From a virus: a DNA stretch of 55,985 nucleotides. Below are positions 25,670-32,368 of the stretch, piece after piece. Location of the stretch: IMG/VR virus record IMGVR_UViG_3300011116_000560, positions 1 to 55,985 of that record; one strand, 5' to 3'. Each line of letters starts with the position of its first letter. The stretch's first letter is position 1. A model generated the notes under the pieces. It saw only the letters and a list, made by a program, of their open reading frames with translations. It did no database searches and was not told the DNA's origin. The position numbers and the translations under genes are program-made.

Positions 25670-26608
25670 CTACGTCGAATAGCTTCTCAGGAGAGCAAGG
25701 TCTTCCTCAGTAAGCACTGGCCATGGTGGAGTGACCCTGCCGAGGTCCTCAATGTTGGTAATACCATTATTAAGCCTGTAGTACACCGTCGCCTTCGAGA
25801 TACCCCTACTTTGCGCAAAATCCTTCACAGACACCCCACCGAGCAGAGTGGAAAAATCGCGCATTGGAGCTAGTGCCTGCGAATCCGATAGCCCGCGCCT
25901 ACGCCTGTGTCGTATGGCCGTGGCTGGTACCCCGGAGCGTTCCGAAGCTTCAGCCATCGTTATCTTACCCCAAGGTGTGCCCATAAGAACGTTATTACGC
26001 TTGTTACGGTTCTGCTGGGTGGGCGTTTCCCAGCGCACGTTATGCGGGGCATAGTCTCCGTCGTTATCGATCCTACCGAGCGACAGTTTAATAGAAGATT
26101 GCGGTCTTGGCGGGCACTCTGCGATAAACGTAGCTACGTCATGCCACCGCTGGATTACCGCAATGCCCCTACCCCCATAAGAGGCAAAGTGTACAGCACT
26201 AAGATTATAACACCTATCCATCATACCAGCGTGGGTGCTGTAGAGGGGGTGTCTGCTAAGGCCGTGTGATGCCGGGGCTAGACAGCCACAATGCAGACTG
26301 ACCCCTCTACGAAGCTTTGCCGTAGATGCCACCGCTGTGCCACCGCAACTACAGCTACACTTCCAGCGTATGGGATGAGATGCCACCCACTTCTCTACCG
26401 TCAACTCTCCAAATACTATGCCAGCTAGGCTGGTTCGGGGTCCAACGTTTCTGTGGCACCCGCATGACGTGACATGCCCCGTTCTAAGCGCGGAGCCGCG
26501 TACATCAACCGTCTTCCCACAGAGGCAAAGACAGCGAAAAACCGTACCTTTCCCCCTGCTGGGAGCTGGGGATACTACGGTGAGCCGCCCAAAATTTTTC
26601 CCTATCAT
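25670..26608 (-). CDS. HNH-type endonuclease with zinc ribbon and HTH (312 aa)
   Basis: A probable free-standing homing-type endonuclease of 312 residues. The N-terminal 100 residues have two Cys-rich knuckles ('FRCLCLCGKTVDVRGSALRT' with CGCHR; 'WKCSCSCGGTAVASTAKLRR' with HCGCL). Then comes an HNH-like region (CYNLSAVHFASYGGRGIAVI, IDNDGDYAPHNVRWETPTQQ, NRNKRNN). The C-terminus has two repeat-type DNA-binding segments with SGVPATAIRHRRRRGLSDSQ and GISKATVYYRLNNGITNIED. Such genes move between phages. It lies at the very head of the late unit, upstream of the terminase, where it may also help set a DNA end. No intron or intein is seen beside it. Confidence 0.75.
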   Translation of the reverse strand: MIGKNFGRLTVVSPAPSRGKGTVFRCLCLCGKTVDVRGSALRTGHVTSCGCHRNVGPRTSLAGIVFGELTVEKWVASHPIRWKCSCSCGGTAVASTAKLRRGVSLHCGCLAPASHGLSRHPLYSTHAGMMDRCYNLSAVHFASYGGRGIAVIQRWHDVATFIAECPPRPQSSIKLSLGRIDNDGDYAPHNVRWETPTQQNRNKRNNVLMGTPWGKITMAEASERSGVPATAIRHRRRRGLSDSQALAPMRDFSTLLGGVSVKDFAQSRGISKATVYYRLNNGITNIEDLGRVTPPWPVLTEEDLALLRSYST

Positions 26609-26822
26609 CTGAAGAAACTAGCATACCCCCCACTGATATGCAAGAGATTTGTAAGTGTACGTGTTAGAAAGGGTTTTGGGGGTCTTATCGTAAGAAGTTG
26701 GGTACTCATGGGGGCGGCCTTGGCCTGCTTGTCCATGTGGGGGGGTAGCATGGACAAGCCTCGCAACAGCGCACATCACATGGTGCAATGCACAATGATC
26801 TGAGCAATAGGCAAAGCATAAC

Positions 26823-26850
26823 TTGACAAACTGTAAGGTTATGTCATTAT
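26823..26850 (+). promoter_or_regulatory. Candidate sigma-70-type early promoter
   Basis: TTGACA at 26823-26828 is followed after 16 bases by CATTAT (four of six to TATAAT). Transcription would begin near 26857 and give a leader of about 70 bases holding the 26879-26902 hairpin. It drives the early small-gene operon. Strength is uncertain because the -10 box is imperfect. Confidence 0.5.
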
Positions 26851-26878
26851 GTATTTACCGGATCGATACCGAGCCGGG

Positions 26879-26902
26879 ACAGCCCAGCTAGGGCTGGGCT
26901 GT
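26879..26902 (+). promoter_or_regulatory. Leader hairpin before the first early gene
   Basis: ACAGCCCAGC pairs with GCTGGGCTGT around a four-base loop, a perfect 10-bp stem. It ends 26 bases before the start codon of the next gene. Only UUU follows, so it is not a strong terminator. It is the first of several similarly placed leader hairpins. Confidence 0.75.
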
Positions 26903-26928
26903 TTGAAAACCAAATATGGAGACTTCAA

Positions 26929-27273
26929 ATGGCCACCAATGCTAAAGCTGTTGCCCAAATGCTCCCCACTTATCACGTTGCCGCCAAGGGCAAAAACGTG
27001 GGGCAAGAGGTTCCTACTTGGGTTAGCATCGTCATCGATCCTAAAGATGTTGAAGCTAACAAGGCGCTGCAAGATGTGAAGGAAGCCGCCGCCAAAATGA
27101 ATGCGGCAAAGGAAGGGTTCGAGGCGCTCATCATCGCTCGACACGGGAACAGTGTTCCTCCGGGCCATGTCCTCAAGACTTCCTTCCTTCGCGGGTTCGA
27201 CAATGGAGTGATGGGCGCCATCCGCGAGGATGCCCCGGCCAAGTCGAACAGCAAGACGGGCTTCAGGCTCTAG
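26929..27273 (+). CDS. Early hypothetical protein (114 aa)
   Basis: A 114-residue protein with a good TGGAGA ribosome site. The sequence MATNAKAVAQMLPTYHVAAK is followed by a segment WVSIVIDPKDVEANKALQDV, a helix rich in Ala/Lys/Glu, and a C-terminal part with PPGHVLKTSFLRGFDNGVMG. No family is recognised. As the first gene after the early promoter it may act on the host soon after infection. This is context inference only. It has no signal peptide or membrane segment. Confidence 0.7.
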   Translation: MATNAKAVAQMLPTYHVAAKGKNVGQEVPTWVSIVIDPKDVEANKALQDVKEAAAKMNAAKEGFEALIIARHGNSVPPGHVLKTSFLRGFDNGVMGAIREDAPAKSNSKTGFRL

Positions 27274-27286
27274 TACCCTAGAACTA

Positions 27287-27311
27287 CCTGCCGGGCATTA
27301 TGCCCGGCAGG
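27287..27311 (+). promoter_or_regulatory. Leader hairpin before the 50-aa gene
   Basis: An 11-bp perfect stem (CCTGCCGGGCA with TGCCCGGCAGG) with a three-base loop. It ends 27 bases before the ATG at 27339. The following text CTTCCTTCAACC is similar to that after the next hairpin. No U-tract follows. Confidence 0.75.
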
Positions 27312-27338
27312 CCTTCCTTCAACCCATATGAGGTCAGC

Positions 27339-27491
27339 ATGTCACGTTCAAGGTGCTTTACCACCATTCAAGTCCCTATGAAGAATGGAAAGTATCGAAC
27401 CGTTCAACTGGAAATACGTCCAAAACGCCATCGTGAAGCAATATTGGCGCGGCTTAAAGTGAAGCACGCAATGATCGAGATAAAAGAATAG
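27339..27491 (+). CDS. Early hypothetical protein (50 aa), basic
   Basis: A 50-residue basic protein. The start at 27339 follows a GAGG site (ATGAGGTCAGCATG); an upstream in-frame ATG at 27300 lies within the hairpin loop and lacks a site. The sequence MSRSRCFTTIQVPMKNGKYR then TVQLEIRPKRHREAILARLK is rich in Arg/Lys. It could be a small nucleic-acid-binding or host-takeover protein. No homologue comes to mind. Confidence 0.65.
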   Translation: MSRSRCFTTIQVPMKNGKYRTVQLEIRPKRHREAILARLKVKHAMIEIKE

Positions 27492-27497
27492 GCTCAG

Positions 27498-27521
27498 AGG
27501 GAGAGGCGCAAGCCTCTCCCT
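27498..27521 (+). promoter_or_regulatory. Leader hairpin before the 56-aa gene
   Basis: A 10-bp stem (AGGGAGAGGC with GCCTCTCCCT) closes on a GCAA tetraloop, a GNRA-type loop. It ends 25 bases before the ATG at 27547. The following TCCTCTTCAACC resembles the sequence after the previous hairpin. Confidence 0.75.
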
Positions 27522-27546
27522 TCCTCTTCAACCAAACGAGGATAGC

Positions 27547-27717
27547 ATGAATACAGAAGCATTCAATGAACTAGCAGCGTGGCTTATTCGACGCGTGGCC
27601 TTACGCGAGATGGACCCGCTAAAGGCGCAGAGCTGGCTATATATGGCCTTTCAGCAGGTCAAAGACGGCTCTTACGTGGACTACCATCGAGCGGAAGACG
27701 CGCTATTCAAAGCCTAA
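27547..27717 (+). CDS. Early hypothetical protein (56 aa)
   Basis: A short gene starting ATG after an ACGAGGATAGC site. Its product reads MNTEAFNELAAWLIRRVALR, then EMDPLKAQSWLYMAFQQVKD and a C-terminal YHRAEDALFKA, predicted wholly helical. No family is recognised. It is the last gene before a classic terminator, completing a three-gene early operon. Its leader (hairpin, TTCAACC, GAGG, AGC-ATG) parallels that of the 50-residue gene. Confidence 0.7.
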   Translation: MNTEAFNELAAWLIRRVALREMDPLKAQSWLYMAFQQVKDGSYVDYHRAEDALFKA

Positions 27718-27725
27718 ACACAGAG

Positions 27726-27752
27726 AACCCCAGCGAAAGCTGGGGTTTTTTT
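27726..27752 (+). terminator. Intrinsic terminator of the early operon
   Basis: A perfect 9-bp GC-rich stem (AACCCCAGC/GCTGGGGTT) with a GAAA tetraloop is followed directly by a seven-base T run. This is a textbook rho-independent terminator and ends the three-gene early transcript 9 bases after the last stop codon. Confidence 0.95.
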
Positions 27753-28423
27753 GTTGCCTTTTTGCAGGACTGCCGCTCTGCGCAGCGAGATTTGGCTTAC
27801 TTTATAGGCACTTAGACCATACTTCGGGGGGATATAGCCCTAAGACGCGCGCACACGTTTAACGCGCAAAATCGAGGGGTATTTAGCCGCCTAAAATAGC
27901 TTTACACTTTGGGGAAAATGTAAAGTTATAACTTGACGGTTTACTGTCCTAAAGTGTAAAGCGCGTTGGTAATACTCCTTGTGGAACAAGGGGTTAGAAA
28001 ATCCACTATCTGCTATATATGCACTATATATGTTTTTCGCGCTAGGACCGGAAGCATTAACTTTACAATGAAAGTGTAAATATACCAATGATTTCAATAG
28101 GTATATACCAGCAGAAAGGGTATATATATATGTTTTATCTATAATATATATAATAATACTATTCGGGGAGCTTTTTTTAGTTTTTTTATAACTTTACACA
28201 CTGGGGGTGACCTCTTTTCCCCTCCTCTCTCGCCTAAAACATATATAAAATAGATAAAACATATAGTCGCTTCCTTCCCCTCACTGGTATTATTACGGAA
28301 TTAAGTGTTTTTTCGTATAGTTTAGGATTACGGACCTAGCTCAAAATCGTAGATAGTTCATAGATAGTTTACACTTTCATATATAGTTGACACAAATGGT
28401 CTAACCCTTTGAGCACGCAGGCA

Positions 28424-28490
28424 AATTTCGCTTGCGGGCCGGGCCGCGCCGTGCTACGCTGGTCGCCGGGCCGGAATTTCGCCCCGCGCC
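28424..28490. other. GC-rich island in the AT-rich region
   Basis: A 67-bp block (GC above 70 percent by eye) interrupts the AT-rich non-coding region. It carries the direct repeat AATTTCG at 28424 and 28475 and several GGGCCGG units. I see no convincing simple hairpin over its whole length. It may be a structured RNA, a protein-binding block, or a remnant of acquired DNA. Confidence 0.4.
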
Positions 28491-28542
28491 TTACAAGTTT
28501 ATGTCCAGTTAGCCGTAGATATTTCTAGCCTAGCGTAGATAG

Positions 28543-28571
28543 TTGACACCGCCATAAAGTGTCCAGTTAAT
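28543..28571 (+). promoter_or_regulatory. Candidate promoter for the AAA+/VWA set
   Basis: TTGACA at 28543-28548 is followed after exactly 17 bases by GTTAAT (four of six matches to TATAAT). Transcription would start near 28578, about 30 bases before the ATPase gene's AGAAGGAG ribosome site. Another GTTGACAC at about 28387 has no fitting -10 box. Confidence 0.45.
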
Positions 28572-28609
28572 AGCCTAACGATACAACCACAACAGAAGGA
28601 GACCATCTA

Positions 28610-29620
28610 ATGCGTCCGACCCTGCTCAAAGAGACCCTCAAGGCTCATTTCAACTCTGTTCGCCAACGATCCATCCTCGTTATTGGCGATCCGGGCTGCG
28701 GTAAGACCAGTGTAGCTGAGGAAACAGCCAGAGAGCTTGGCGTTCCTTGTATCACGCAGCATGTCCCGACCATGCTGGTCGAGGACTTCGGTGTGCCGTA
28801 CTTCGAGGCGGGTAGCCCCTCGTTTGGCTACAAGATGCCGGGCTGGTATCCCTACAAGGGCAAGGAAGGCACCGAGAAGGGTGGCGTCCTGCTGTTCGAT
28901 GATCGTGGCCAAGCCAGCAGCGACATACAGAAAGTAATCGCCAACATCGAGCAGGCCCGTACGCTCCATGGTGTGCATCTTGCAGATCGCTGGACGGTGT
29001 GGAGTACTGGTAACCATGTGTCTAACCGGGCAGGAGCGAACCGAGTGCTTAGCCATCTGGCTGACCGTGAGACGACCTATACCTTCGAGGCACATCTGGA
29101 CGACTGGACCAGCTGGGCGCTTGCTCATGGAGTGCACAAGATGGTTACCGGATTTATCCGGATGCGTCCGAGCGCCCTGCACGACTTTGACCCGCAACGC
29201 GACAAGAACGCCACTCCCCGTGGCTGGGTGGAAGGCGTTAGCGATGCCATCGGCATCGTGCCTGCCGAGGCTGAGTACGAGACCTATTGCGGTGCAGTAG
29301 GCGAGGGTCGTGCGGCTGAGTTCGCTGGGTACTGCAAGATCTACCGTACCCTGCCCGATCCCATGAGCATCCTGCTTAACCCCGACAAGGCAAAGCTGCC
29401 TGAGGACGTGGCAACGCTGTACGCTCTGGCAGGTGTGCTTAGCGAGGTGGTCACCGAGACTAACTTTGGCCGGATGACGCAGTACTTCGACCGGTTGCCT
29501 GAGGACAAGCAGGATATCAGCGTGCTTGCCGTCAGCTACGCCGTGCGTGGCAAGCCTGAACTTGGACACACTGCTGAGTTCACCGATTGGGCCGTTAAGC
29601 ATTCCAACGTATTATTCTAG
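28610..29620 (+). CDS. MoxR/CobS-like AAA+ ATPase (336 aa)
   Basis: The ATPase of a two-component AAA+/VWA set. Walker A GDPGCGKT is at residues 26-33, Walker B GVLLFDD at about 92-98, and a sensor-1 Asn in WSTGNHVSN at about 135, followed by an Arg-rich segment NRVLSHLADR that could give the arginine finger. Length is typical of MoxR or CobS-type ATPases. Such ATPases remodel substrates together with a VWA partner, here encoded at 30810-32003. The ribosome site AGAAGGAG is strong. It is the first gene after the putative origin region. Substrate is unknown; a role in metal insertion (as for CobS) or host-protein remodelling would both be possible. Confidence 0.85.
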   Translation: MRPTLLKETLKAHFNSVRQRSILVIGDPGCGKTSVAEETARELGVPCITQHVPTMLVEDFGVPYFEAGSPSFGYKMPGWYPYKGKEGTEKGGVLLFDDRGQASSDIQKVIANIEQARTLHGVHLADRWTVWSTGNHVSNRAGANRVLSHLADRETTYTFEAHLDDWTSWALAHGVHKMVTGFIRMRPSALHDFDPQRDKNATPRGWVEGVSDAIGIVPAEAEYETYCGAVGEGRAAEFAGYCKIYRTLPDPMSILLNPDKAKLPEDVATLYALAGVLSEVVTETNFGRMTQYFDRLPEDKQDISVLAVSYAVRGKPELGHTAEFTDWAVKHSNVLF

Positions 29621-29626
29621 TATTTT

Positions 29627-29653
29627 TGCAGGGTAGCAGTGTGTTACCCTGCA
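29627..29653 (+). promoter_or_regulatory. Hairpin between the ATPase and the 62-aa gene
   Basis: A 9-bp perfect stem (TGCAGGGTA/TACCCTGCA) with a nine-base loop. It ends 31 bases before the next start and is followed by GTTTGTCC, too poor in U for a strong terminator. It fits the recurrent leader-hairpin pattern. Confidence 0.65.
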
Positions 29654-29684
29654 GTTTGTCCATTTAGGATAGGGAGGAGATATT

Positions 29685-29873
29685 ATGGCGACCGGTAAGA
29701 AGTGGAAGAAACTGGACGAAGTGCGTGCTGAGCGCGAGGCCGTTGCGGCCAAAGCTCGCCAGCGCATCGAGGGTGTCGTTGAGTACGGACTTGAGCCAAC
29801 GAATGTTCTCGATAAGCTCCTTAATAAGGATGAGTGGGTCATATTTGACGTAGTACTAAAGGAGACAAAGTGA
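29685..29873 (+). CDS. Small charged hypothetical protein (62 aa)
   Basis: A 62-residue protein with an excellent GGGAGGAG ribosome site. The first half is a charged helix (MATGKKWKKLDEVRAEREAV then AAKARQRIEGVVEYGLEPTN); the second ends DEWVIFDVVLKETK. No family is recognised. Its stop overlaps the start of a 26-codon frame (TGATG). Position between the ATPase and its putative partners suggests an accessory or adaptor role in that set. This is inference only. Confidence 0.6.
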   Translation: MATGKKWKKLDEVRAEREAVAAKARQRIEGVVEYGLEPTNVLDKLLNKDEWVIFDVVLKETK

Positions 29874-29953
29874 TGACTTACGAAGAATTTCGAGCCAGAC
29901 TGCCAGCTGAATGCGATATTCCTCTACCAACACCAGAAGGAGAAAGCCAATGA
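29873..29953 (+). CDS. Very small coupled reading frame (26 aa)
   Basis: ATG at 29873 overlaps the preceding stop and has a GGAGA site 10 bases upstream. The product MTYEEFRARLPAECDIPLPT then PEGESQ is 26 residues. Its stop overlaps the next gene's start (AATGA). It may be a real micropeptide or only a device for translational coupling to the 287-residue gene downstream. Confidence 0.45.
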   Translation: MTYEEFRARLPAECDIPLPTPEGESQ

Positions 29954-30813
29954 CTAACCCGCTATATGATCGAGCCGTGCTTGCTCAGCTCACCATTACC
30001 CAGTGGTCGGCTCGCAAGCACGACAAGAATGTGAGCAAGAAGGCCGCTGATATCAGCCACGCGAACCAAGCGGCTGGGCGGTATCACAAGGCACTGTTGC
30101 CCATGAACAGCCACCTTGAGGCGGTGCACAGCAGCACCAGCGCCATCCGTGGCTGGCATGACGAACGAACCTTGCCGTGGGAGGGCCGTGGCGTGCGTAT
30201 GCTGCCGTCCCTGTCGTACTTGGAATACACGTCTGGGTTCAACACGCGGCGATCCACTCACGAAGCACTTGTGGAGCGGTTCCTCGATCAGTACGAGGTT
30301 GCCCGGCAGGCTGCGCCGTTCGCCTTAGGCGACATGTACGACGCCAACGACTACCCCCCACTGAGCGAGGTGCGGGGTAAGTTCTCCATCGATCTGGTTA
30401 TCAGCGCCGTGCCAGCCACAGACTTTCGCTGTCTGCCGTCAACTTTGCCGCAGAGCGCCATCGACGAGATCACCCGCAACGCCGACAGCCGCCTGTCCTC
30501 TGGGCAAGCAGCTGCGGAACGGGCGCTGTGGGAACGGTTGCTGGAGCGCGTCGAGAACATCGTCGAGCGTACTGGACACCCTGACCACAAGTTCCACAAC
30601 TCCCTGTTCGATGGAGCCGAGGAGCTGTGCCTGTTGTTGCCCAAGCTGAACTTCAACGACGACCAGAACCTCGTTATCCTCTGCAACGAGGTGCGGACCC
30701 ACCTGTGTAAGCACGCCCCTGAGGTCGTGCGAGCGGACCTGTTGGTTCGTAGCGACGTGAACGACAGTGCAACGCGCCTTGCGGCGCTTATCAAGGAGAC
30801 CATGCCATCATGA
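29950..30813 (+). CDS. Middle protein of the AAA+/VWA set (287 aa), possibly DUF3150-like
   Basis: A 287-residue, largely helical protein. The start at 29950 has an AGAAGGAG site and overlaps the preceding micro-frame. It has a Trp/Arg segment ('WHDERTLPWEGRGVRMLPSL'), a central 'YEVARQAAPFALGDMYDAND' helix, and a long helix near 'AAERALWERLLERVENIVER'. Proteins of this size lie between CobS-like ATPases and CobT-like VWA proteins in several phages and plasmids, and are often called DUF3150. I think it belongs there but cannot confirm this by eye. No enzymatic motif is seen. It overlaps the VWA gene by four bases, so the three are co-expressed. Confidence 0.6.
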   Translation: MTNPLYDRAVLAQLTITQWSARKHDKNVSKKAADISHANQAAGRYHKALLPMNSHLEAVHSSTSAIRGWHDERTLPWEGRGVRMLPSLSYLEYTSGFNTRRSTHEALVERFLDQYEVARQAAPFALGDMYDANDYPPLSEVRGKFSIDLVISAVPATDFRCLPSTLPQSAIDEITRNADSRLSSGQAAAERALWERLLERVENIVERTGHPDHKFHNSLFDGAEELCLLLPKLNFNDDQNLVILCNEVRTHLCKHAPEVVRADLLVRSDVNDSATRLAALIKETMPS

Positions 30814-32003
30814 ACAGCCCGATGCCTAAATCGATGAAGCTGCCCGACGACAAGGAGCTGCTCCTTAAGCTCGCTAAGGCTCGATCCAGCCTTGCGCTGG
30901 ACCATCCGTTCTTTGGTGCGCTGGCCATGGGTATTCCCCATGTGCTCGCCAACGTGCCAACGGCGCAGACAAACGGTAAGCGTGTCCAGTATGGTCGGAA
31001 GTTCTTGGCCAACCTGTCTGCTGCCGAGGTCAAGTTCTTGGTTGCCCATGAGTGTATGCACCCCATGCTGGGGCATCCGTGGCGTAGGGGCAACCGTAAC
31101 CCCAAGAAGTGGAACTATGCCGGTGACTACATCATCAACGGCATCCTGACTGCTGAGGGTATCGGTAAGATGATCGAAGGCGGTCTGCTTAACCCTGACA
31201 TTGTACAGCAAGGTGGCGGTACTACCGATGGCGTTTATGCTGCGCTGCCTGAGAACTACGAAGGCGACGAGCCGGGCGAAGGCGGCGAAGGTGGCGAAGG
31301 TGGCGATGGGCCGTATAACGGCACGCCGACCGACGAGTGCACTGACGACGAAGGTACACCGGCTGAGCTGAAGCAGGCTGAGGACGACTGGAAGGTTAAG
31401 ATCGCACAGGCTGCACAGGCTGCCCGCACTATGGGCAAAATGTCAGCCGGTGTAGAACTGCTTGTGGAGCAGATACTCACGCCCATCGTTGATTGGCGCG
31501 ACGTATTGCAGCGGTTCTTGGTTCGTCAGCGCACCGACGAGCGCACGTTCGCCCGGCCTAATCGCCGCTTTGCATCGCAGGGCCTATACTTGCCGAGCAC
31601 GACCGGCGAGGTAATGGGCGAAGTGGTGTTCTACATCGATTGCTCAGGGTCGGTGCTTAGCGTCATACCGCGTTTCGCTGCTGAGGTTAAAGCCGTGAAG
31701 GAGTGGCTTAATCCCACCAAGCTGCACGTTGTCTACTTCGACAGTGAAGTGTCGCATTATGAGTGCTTCGACCGCGATGCAGAACTGCATGTGGAGCCAC
31801 ACGGTGGCGGTGGCACAGCATTCTCGCCATGCTTCCGCTACATCGAGGAGCTTGGTGTCGAGCCGGTAGCCGCTGTGTTCCTCACCGATCTGTGTTGTAG
31901 CGACTTCGGACCTGCGCCTAGCTACCCGGTACTGTGGGTATCTATCTGCGAAGGCACCGCACCGTTCGGTGAAATCATCGTCATGAAGGAGGCGGCGCAA
32001 TGA
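30810..32003 (+). CDS. VWA-domain protein with N-terminal HExxH metallopeptidase-like domain (397 aa)
   Basis: The N-terminal domain contains VAHECMHPMLGH (HECMH at about 80-84, with a further His at 89), the zinc-binding signature of the DUF2201 metallopeptidase-like family. A Glu/Gly-rich acidic linker (about 150-175) is followed by a C-terminal VWA-like domain. Its metal-ion site begins VVFYIDCSGSVLSVIP (DxSxS). VWA proteins of this type act with MoxR-like ATPases, here the 28610-29620 product. Function of the pair in phages is not established to my knowledge. Chaperone, protease or metal-loading roles are all possible. The start overlaps the upstream gene as ATGA. Confidence 0.8.
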   Translation: MNSPMPKSMKLPDDKELLLKLAKARSSLALDHPFFGALAMGIPHVLANVPTAQTNGKRVQYGRKFLANLSAAEVKFLVAHECMHPMLGHPWRRGNRNPKKWNYAGDYIINGILTAEGIGKMIEGGLLNPDIVQQGGGTTDGVYAALPENYEGDEPGEGGEGGEGGDGPYNGTPTDECTDDEGTPAELKQAEDDWKVKIAQAAQAARTMGKMSAGVELLVEQILTPIVDWRDVLQRFLVRQRTDERTFARPNRRFASQGLYLPSTTGEVMGEVVFYIDCSGSVLSVIPRFAAEVKAVKEWLNPTKLHVVYFDSEVSHYECFDRDAELHVEPHGGGGTAFSPCFRYIEELGVEPVAAVFLTDLCCSDFGPAPSYPVLWVSICEGTAPFGEIIVMKEAAQ

Positions 32004-32076
32004 TGCGCCGTCTAACTAAAGCGCCTGTGGGCTATTTTGTCTATAAACAATGTTAGTGAACAAAAGGGATACCGAA

Positions 32077-32292
32077 ATGGATACCGAAATGGTTAAAACT
32101 TGCCTTGATGGCACCGGGCTCAAGATTGTGCAGGAACTTTATAAGGCTGTTAATTCAGTGACGCCTGATCCTGGGTTGCTTTCTTGTATCGGTAGTTGGG
32201 GTGACACGCTGGACGATTCAGAAATTCTTGAAATGCTTAAAACGTGGAATGAGATGGGTGAGCCGTTTCATCCCAGCGTGTCAGTGCATTAA
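32077..32292 (+). CDS. Small hypothetical protein (71 aa)
   Basis: A 71-residue acidic protein. ATG at 32077 follows AAGGGATACCGAA at good spacing; an ATG at 32050 in the same frame lacks a ribosome site. The product begins MDTEMVKTCLDGTGLKIVQE and is predicted helical with a short Ser/Asp-rich middle. No homologue recognised. It follows the VWA gene after a 73-base gap and may belong to the same transcript. Confidence 0.55.
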   Translation: MDTEMVKTCLDGTGLKIVQELYKAVNSVTPDPGLLSCIGSWGDTLDDSEILEMLKTWNEMGEPFHPSVSVH

Positions 32293-32325
32293 GATGTCGA
32301 TAGTGAACAGAAGGCAGTTTAGCGT

Positions 32326-32350
32326 GTGGGTAGCGATCATAGCTACCCAC
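32326..32350 (+). promoter_or_regulatory. Leader hairpin before the 62-aa gene
   Basis: A perfect 9-bp stem (GTGGGTAGC/GCTACCCAC) with a seven-base loop ends 18 bases before the start at 32369. The intervening TAACAATAGGAGTGTAGC holds the ribosome site. No U-tract follows. Confidence 0.7.
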
Positions 32351-32368
32351 TAACAATAGGAGTGTAGC

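Larger units (their letters stand above)
26609..26928. promoter_or_regulatory. Divergent intergenic region between late (minus) and early (plus) units
   Basis: This 320-bp stretch separates leftward from rightward transcription. It contains a perfect 11-bp inverted repeat (26727-26737 with 26749-26759, GCTTGTCCATG/CATGGACAAGC) around an 11-base G-rich loop; a promoter-like TTGACA/CATTAT pair at 26823-26850; and a 10-bp hairpin just before the first early gene. The inverted repeat could be an operator for both units. No long credible gene is present. A late promoter on the minus strand was not recognised. Confidence 0.6.
27753..28609. other. AT-rich, repeat-filled non-coding region; candidate replication origin
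   Basis: About 857 bp without a credible gene. Exact copies of TTTACACTTT or its complement lie at 27901, 27951, 28071 and 28368, with near copies at 27915 and near 28060 and 28193. TATATGTTTTATCTAT (28127-28142) recurs inverted at 28250-28265, and TAAAACATATA is present as a direct pair at 28235 and 28255. TAGATAGTT occurs three times (about 28351, 28362, 28535). Iterons plus AT-rich segments are the pattern of an origin, and the phage encodes a DnaA domain-IV-like protein. Origin function is inference. Confidence 0.55.

Noticed and set aside
26474-26803. 109-residue plus-strand frame over the start of the HNH gene
   Set aside because: It is antisense to the HNH gene for part of its length, and its remainder runs through the divergent regulatory region and an inverted repeat.
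27891-28097. 68-residue minus-strand frame in the AT-rich region
   Set aside because: It spans iteron repeats, has no good ribosome site and no protein-like pattern.
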